Shown here: in pieces, positions 24,399 through 26,722 of the stretch
Position numbering within the stretch: position 1 is the stretch's first letter
How the letters are laid out: each line of letters starts with the position of its first letter
Notes under the pieces: model-generated
What the model was told of the DNA's origin: nothing
The model's input: only the letters and a program-made list of their open reading frames with translations
Databases searched by the model: none
Made by a program: the position numbers and the translations under genes
NCBI GenBank assembly: GCA_905236195.1
Contig: CAJOOX010000014.1
Location: 1 to 26,722 of the forward strand
From: an uncultured Bacteroidales bacterium
Lineage (GTDB): Bacteria > Bacteroidota > Bacteroidia > Bacteroidales > UBA3663
Length of the DNA: 26,722 nucleotides
Direction of reading: 5' to 3'

Positions 24399-25091
24399 AT
24401 GAATTTCAAGAGTTTTATTAACTGTTGTGTCCTCGCCTTGGGCATCTTTTGCGGTGCAGTGGCTATCTATAAGGGCATTCATGAAGTCGCCGTCAAGGAT
24501 CGGTATGTCTCCGTCAAAGGACTTTCCGAACGCGAGGTGAAGGCCGACCGCGTCACCTGGCCCCTTACATTCAGTATAGTAAGCAACGATGTCTCTTCCG
24601 TTTGGGGCGACCTTGACAGGAAGCAGGCTTCTGTATTGGCTTTCCTGAAGAAAAACGGTATTCCCGAGAACGAAATCTATGTTGCCGCCCCTCGTCTTGA
24701 GGATCGGCAGGCTGAGTCTTGGAACAGCAATGCAGCTTTCCGTTATCAGGTGTCTGTGACGATAACCGTGGTGACGGCTAATGTCGATAAGGTTTTGGAA
24801 TTGCGGACCAGACAGGGCGAACTGATGCGTGAGGGCATCAATATGAGCAATAACGACTGGAGTGTCAATTTCGAATTCACCGGGCTCAACGAACTTAAGC
24901 CCTCTATGGTGGAGGAGGCAACCCGCAATGCCCGTGCCGTGGCTCAGAAGTTCGCGGCGGATGCACAGTGCGAACTGGGCTCTATCCGTCAGGCTTCTCA
25001 GGGACAGTTCTCTATTGAACCCCTCAACGACAATACGCCATATATTAAAAAGGTGCGCGTAGTAACTACGGTCGACTATTTCCTGGAATAA
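24399..25091 (+). CDS. SIMPL domain (DUF541) protein
   Basis: A 230-residue protein with one N-terminal hydrophobic segment (about 8-24; signal or anchor) followed by a SIMPL/DUF541 domain. Visible features are the opening VSVKGLSEREVKADRVTWPL (about 38-57), the FLKKNGIPENEIYVAAPRLED segment and the late NARAVAQKFAADAQCELGSI helix, then a KVRVVTTVDYFL closing strand. The family is periplasmic or surface-exposed, and its general role is unclear (oxidative-stress and periplasmic roles have been reported for members). It lies 45 nt after the channel gene with no promoter visible in between, so it is probably in the efflux transcript. Confidence 0.9.
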   Translation: MNFKSFINCCVLALGIFCGAVAIYKGIHEVAVKDRYVSVKGLSEREVKADRVTWPLTFSIVSNDVSSVWGDLDRKQASVLAFLKKNGIPENEIYVAAPRLEDRQAESWNSNAAFRYQVSVTITVVTANVDKVLELRTRQGELMREGINMSNNDWSVNFEFTGLNELKPSMVEEATRNARAVAQKFAADAQCELGSIRQASQGQFSIEPLNDNTPYIKKVRVVTTVDYFLE

Positions 25092-25110
25092 CCCCCTACT
25101 ACCTACCGTT

Positions 25111-25650
25111 ATGGCAGATAGACTCAAATGGTTCATCGCTGAATGCAAGCCTACGCGTGAACGTACCATCCGCAACGATTTGCAGAAGGCGGGTTATGAG
25201 GTTTTCGTAGCCTCCCAGAAGGAGACAAAAATATACAAAAGCCGAAACAAACGCGAGATCGAACATGTTTTGATCGGCGGTCGTATTTTCGTTCATATAG
25301 AGGAGAATAGACTGATGGAAATCCTCTTGAACTTCTCTTCCGTCTGGCGTTTCCAGCAGAACAGGGCAGCAAGCCCTGATTCGAATGGTATCCTGCCTTA
25401 TGCCTTTGTGCCGGAGGATCAGATGCAACAGTTGCAGTATGTCCTGGGACAGGCCGACAATCCGGTTGTCATTTCAGCCGATGATTTTGTGCCCCAACAG
25501 GAAGTACGTGTAATGCGAGGTCCTTTGGAAGGCCTCAGGGGATGGTTCCTCAAAAAAGGGCACAGCTGCTATATTAAACTGCGCATCGAGATGGGACAAA
25601 CCCAATATTACGAAACCGAAGTCCTGGCGGAGGACGTACAACCCGTATGA
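25111..25650 (+). CDS. UpxY-family transcription antiterminator (NusG paralogue)
   Basis: A 179-residue NusG-like protein. The NGN domain spans about 5-105 (LKWFIAECKPTRERTIRNDL, YEVFVASQKE, GGRIFVHIEENRLMEIL). A KOW-like domain lies at about 125-175 (FVPQQEVRVMRGPLEGLRGW). UpxY proteins ride RNA polymerase and allow read-through of long leader or capsule operons in Bacteroides. Here no glycosyltransferase, Wzx/Wzy or UpxZ-like gene follows, so it is an orphan in this window. It lies 19 nt after the SIMPL gene and is followed by a candidate terminator and the 41-bp repeat region. Confidence 0.88.
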   Translation: MADRLKWFIAECKPTRERTIRNDLQKAGYEVFVASQKETKIYKSRNKREIEHVLIGGRIFVHIEENRLMEILLNFSSVWRFQQNRAASPDSNGILPYAFVPEDQMQQLQYVLGQADNPVVISADDFVPQQEVRVMRGPLEGLRGWFLKKGHSCYIKLRIEMGQTQYYETEVLAEDVQPV

Positions 25651-25670
25651 CAACCGGAATAAACTAGGAT

Positions 25671-25728
25671 CACCAGGGATATTCACAGACAATGCCGCTG
25701 ATCAATGTCCCGTCTTTGGGTGTTTTTT
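25671..25728 (+). terminator. Candidate terminator after the UpxY gene
   Basis: CACCAGGGA at 25671-25679 can pair with TCCC (25708-25711) and then GGTG (25719-25722), with a bulge between, and six T follow at 25723-25728. The loop is long and the stem interrupted, so the fold is plausible rather than strong. A smaller CCC/GGG pairing at the T-run is the alternative. Confidence 0.4.
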
Positions 25729-25753
25729 CGGCGTATAAGTCAATTTGCAGGAT

Positions 25754-25787
25754 AATTTGACCCTACTATGTGGCAATGGGTCAAATT
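25754..25787. repeat. Perfect 10-bp inverted repeat with 14-nt loop
   Basis: AATTTGACCC at 25754-25763 is the exact reverse complement of GGGTCAAATT at 25778-25787. There is no T-run directly after it on either strand, so it looks like an operator or RNA structure rather than an intrinsic terminator. It is flanked by a 13-bp near-direct repeat: TCAATTTGCAGGA (25740-25752) and TCAAATTGCAGGA (25781-25793). Confidence 0.8.
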
Positions 25788-25823
25788 GCAGGAGATAACA
25801 TTTACCAATTTTTTTATAATTTC

Positions 25824-25866
25824 TGGCCTCAGGCCATCCCAAATTCGTCTGTTTGGAGTTTTCCAA
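25824..25866. repeat. Two short inverted repeats upstream of the 41-bp array
   Basis: TGGCCT-C-AGGCCA at 25824-25836 is a perfect palindrome with a one-base centre. TTGGA-GTTT-TCCAA at 25853-25866 is a 5-bp stem with a 4-nt loop. Both lie in non-coding DNA between the 10-bp inverted repeat and the tandem array. No gene or promoter is recognised in this stretch. Confidence 0.6.
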
Positions 25867-25882
25867 TACCTACCAAAAGTGT

Positions 25883-26028
25883 AAATCCATGCGCGAAGTT
25901 CGGAAATCGAATTGAGCAGACTCAAATCCATGCGCGAAGTTCGGGAATCGAATTGAGCAGACTCAAAGGCTTGTGCGAAGTTCGGGAATCGAATTGAGCA
26001 GACTCAAAAGCTTGCGCGAAGTTCGGGA
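25883..26028 (+). repeat. Tandem array of 41-bp units, 3 full copies plus a partial fourth
   Basis: Units begin at 25883, 25924, 25965 and 26006 (the last runs to about 26028). Copies 1 and 2 differ at one base. Copies 2 and 3 differ only within their first 10 nt (AAATCCATGC against AAAGGCTTGT); copy 4 starts AAAAGCTTGC. The remaining 31 nt are nearly invariant. They contain the palindrome CGAAGTTCG, a further CGAA, and TTGAG-CAGA-CTCAA, a 5-bp hairpin that spans each unit junction. A period of 41 is not a multiple of 3, so any reading frame shifts at every unit, which argues against coding. The array ends 47 nt before the next gene's ATG. Confidence 0.93.
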
Positions 26029-26075
26029 TTTGTTTTGATTGTCGTTCATAAGATAAAATTAATTAATCATAGATA

Positions 26076-26722
26076 ATGTACGCGATTTTACCCTTATATT
26101 TAGGTAGGACACCTCAGCCGCTCAAAGGCGAGTATTACAAACAAATTGTTGACATCGTCGAGATGTATGGGCTCCAAGAAAAGATTGAGCCTACCCATTG
26201 GGAGACATTTAAGACAGATGTGAATCACTATTTCAAAATCTTCAGTCAGTACAAGGCTTCGGTCAGAACGAAGGATATGAAACGTTATGACCGGGCGCGT
26301 GTCGCTATTTTCCAGCATCTTCGGCATGGATTGAAGATGATGCGTAACAGGGAGGATGCAGAGATTGTGGAGTATTACGACCTGCATGTCGCGCCCATCG
26401 TCAAACTCTACAACCGATACGATGTGAAGAAGGACGGGATGTCGAAGACGATGGAGTTCCGTGCCTTCTGCCGCGATGTGAAAAAACTGAAAACCCGCAT
26501 GCTCCGCCGCGCTTATATCTACCCGGAGGAGGTGGAGAAACTCCTGGAGCTCTGCGACCTGTTTGAGGGCGCTTATGTCCAGAGAAATAACGACCGCACC
26601 CAGTTGGAGGACATTCCCGCCCTTTTCGACAGTATTCAGGATCGGTGGCAGTGGATTTCTGCCATCTTTGTCGTGCTGGCCAACCAGGATATTACCGACG
26701 AAAACCGGGCTGATGTGGAGGC
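26076..26722 (+). CDS. Unrecognised all-helical protein, partial (possibly DUF6261-like)
   Basis: From ATG 26076 an open frame of 215 codons runs to the window edge; the in-frame TAG at 26070 makes this the first possible start. There is no signal peptide or TM. The product is rich in charged and aromatic residues in helical pattern: YYKQIVDIVEMYG, FKTDVNHYFKIFSQY, KDMKRYDRARVAIFQHLRHG (about 67-86), EIVEYYDLHVAPIVKLYNRY and RWQWISAIFVVLANQD near the end. The central R.KD..RYD.AR...F..L..GL pattern recalls, from memory only, the Bacteroidetes DUF6261 family; I am not sure. No catalytic motif is visible. No TAnnTTTG promoter is seen in 26029-26075, an A/T-rich stretch after the repeat array. 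Confidence 0.75.
   Translation, partial: MYAILPLYLGRTPQPLKGEYYKQIVDIVEMYGLQEKIEPTHWETFKTDVNHYFKIFSQYKASVRTKDMKRYDRARVAIFQHLRHGLKMMRNREDAEIVEYYDLHVAPIVKLYNRYDVKKDGMSKTMEFRAFCRDVKKLKTRMLRRAYIYPEEVEKLLELCDLFEGAYVQRNNDRTQLEDIPALFDSIQDRWQWISAIFVVLANQDITDENRADVE

Noticed and set aside
25754..25815. 10-bp inverted repeat plus downstream T-run as an intrinsic terminator
   Set aside because: The T-run begins about 20 nt after the stem, too far for a standard intrinsic terminator.
25770..25997. 75-codon frame running through the 41-bp repeats
   Set aside because: The period of 41 shifts the frame at every unit, so the peptide does not repeat; there is no start context or promoter, and it is probably non-coding.
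25883..26028. CRISPR array
   Set aside because: The variable part is only about 10 nt and partly shared between units, there are no unique spacers of 30 nt or so, and no cas gene is nearby.

Overview
The window looks like a chromosomal segment of a Bacteroidales bacterium, most likely a Prevotella-type gut or oral species. Supporting signs are Bacteroidetes promoters (a TAnnTTTG -7 element about 20 nt after a TTG/TTTG -33 element), start codons without Shine-Dalgarno sequences, Bacteroidetes-restricted families (DUF5686 barrel, DUF4831, UpxY-type NusG paralogue), an ACT-less SerA of the Bacteroidales type and a GH95 fucosidase. Apart from tilS at the left edge, every gene is on the + strand, and genes are packed with short gaps or 4-bp ATGA overlaps.

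Layout. 1-1020 is tilS (minus strand, C-terminus outside the window), divergent from pheS (1175-2200). Next come a DUF5686-like outer-membrane barrel gene (2284-3618) and rarA (3621-4904). A promoter at about 5006-5036 starts the serine genes serC and serA (5113-7110), which end in a strong hairpin terminator (7137-7168). 7221-11053 holds a degenerate hybrid sensor kinase, a DUF1015 protein, a five-TM Yip1-like protein and smpB. 11083-14810 holds recR, a DUF4831 protein, an S41 C-terminal processing protease and a dCMP deaminase. A secreted GH95 glycosidase (14830-17319) and an orphan four-TM LytS-type histidine kinase (17345-18358) follow with almost no gap.

A clear promoter (18443-18474) with a 7-bp direct repeat precedes a tripartite RND efflux operon: adaptor lipoprotein, inner-membrane pump, TolC-type channel (18539-24353). 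A SIMPL-domain protein and a UpxY-family antiterminator follow in the same orientation. Between the UpxY gene and the last, edge-truncated gene (26076-26722) lies about 425 bp of non-coding DNA. It carries a candidate terminator, a 10-bp inverted repeat, two shorter inverted repeats and a tandem array of 41-bp units (3.5 copies).

Most of the window is ordinary housekeeping. The parts most worth a second look are: (1) the 41-bp repeat array with its flanking inverted repeats, placed between an orphan UpxY and an unrecognised helical protein; (2) the hybrid kinase whose phosphoacceptor His is replaced by Gln and whose receiver has lost its acid pair and Lys; (3) SerA with Lys at the catalytic His position; (4) an RND pump with an unusually long charged cytoplasmic loop; (5) an orphan LytS kinase next to a glycosidase. 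All family names come from reading motifs by eye; no searches were run.
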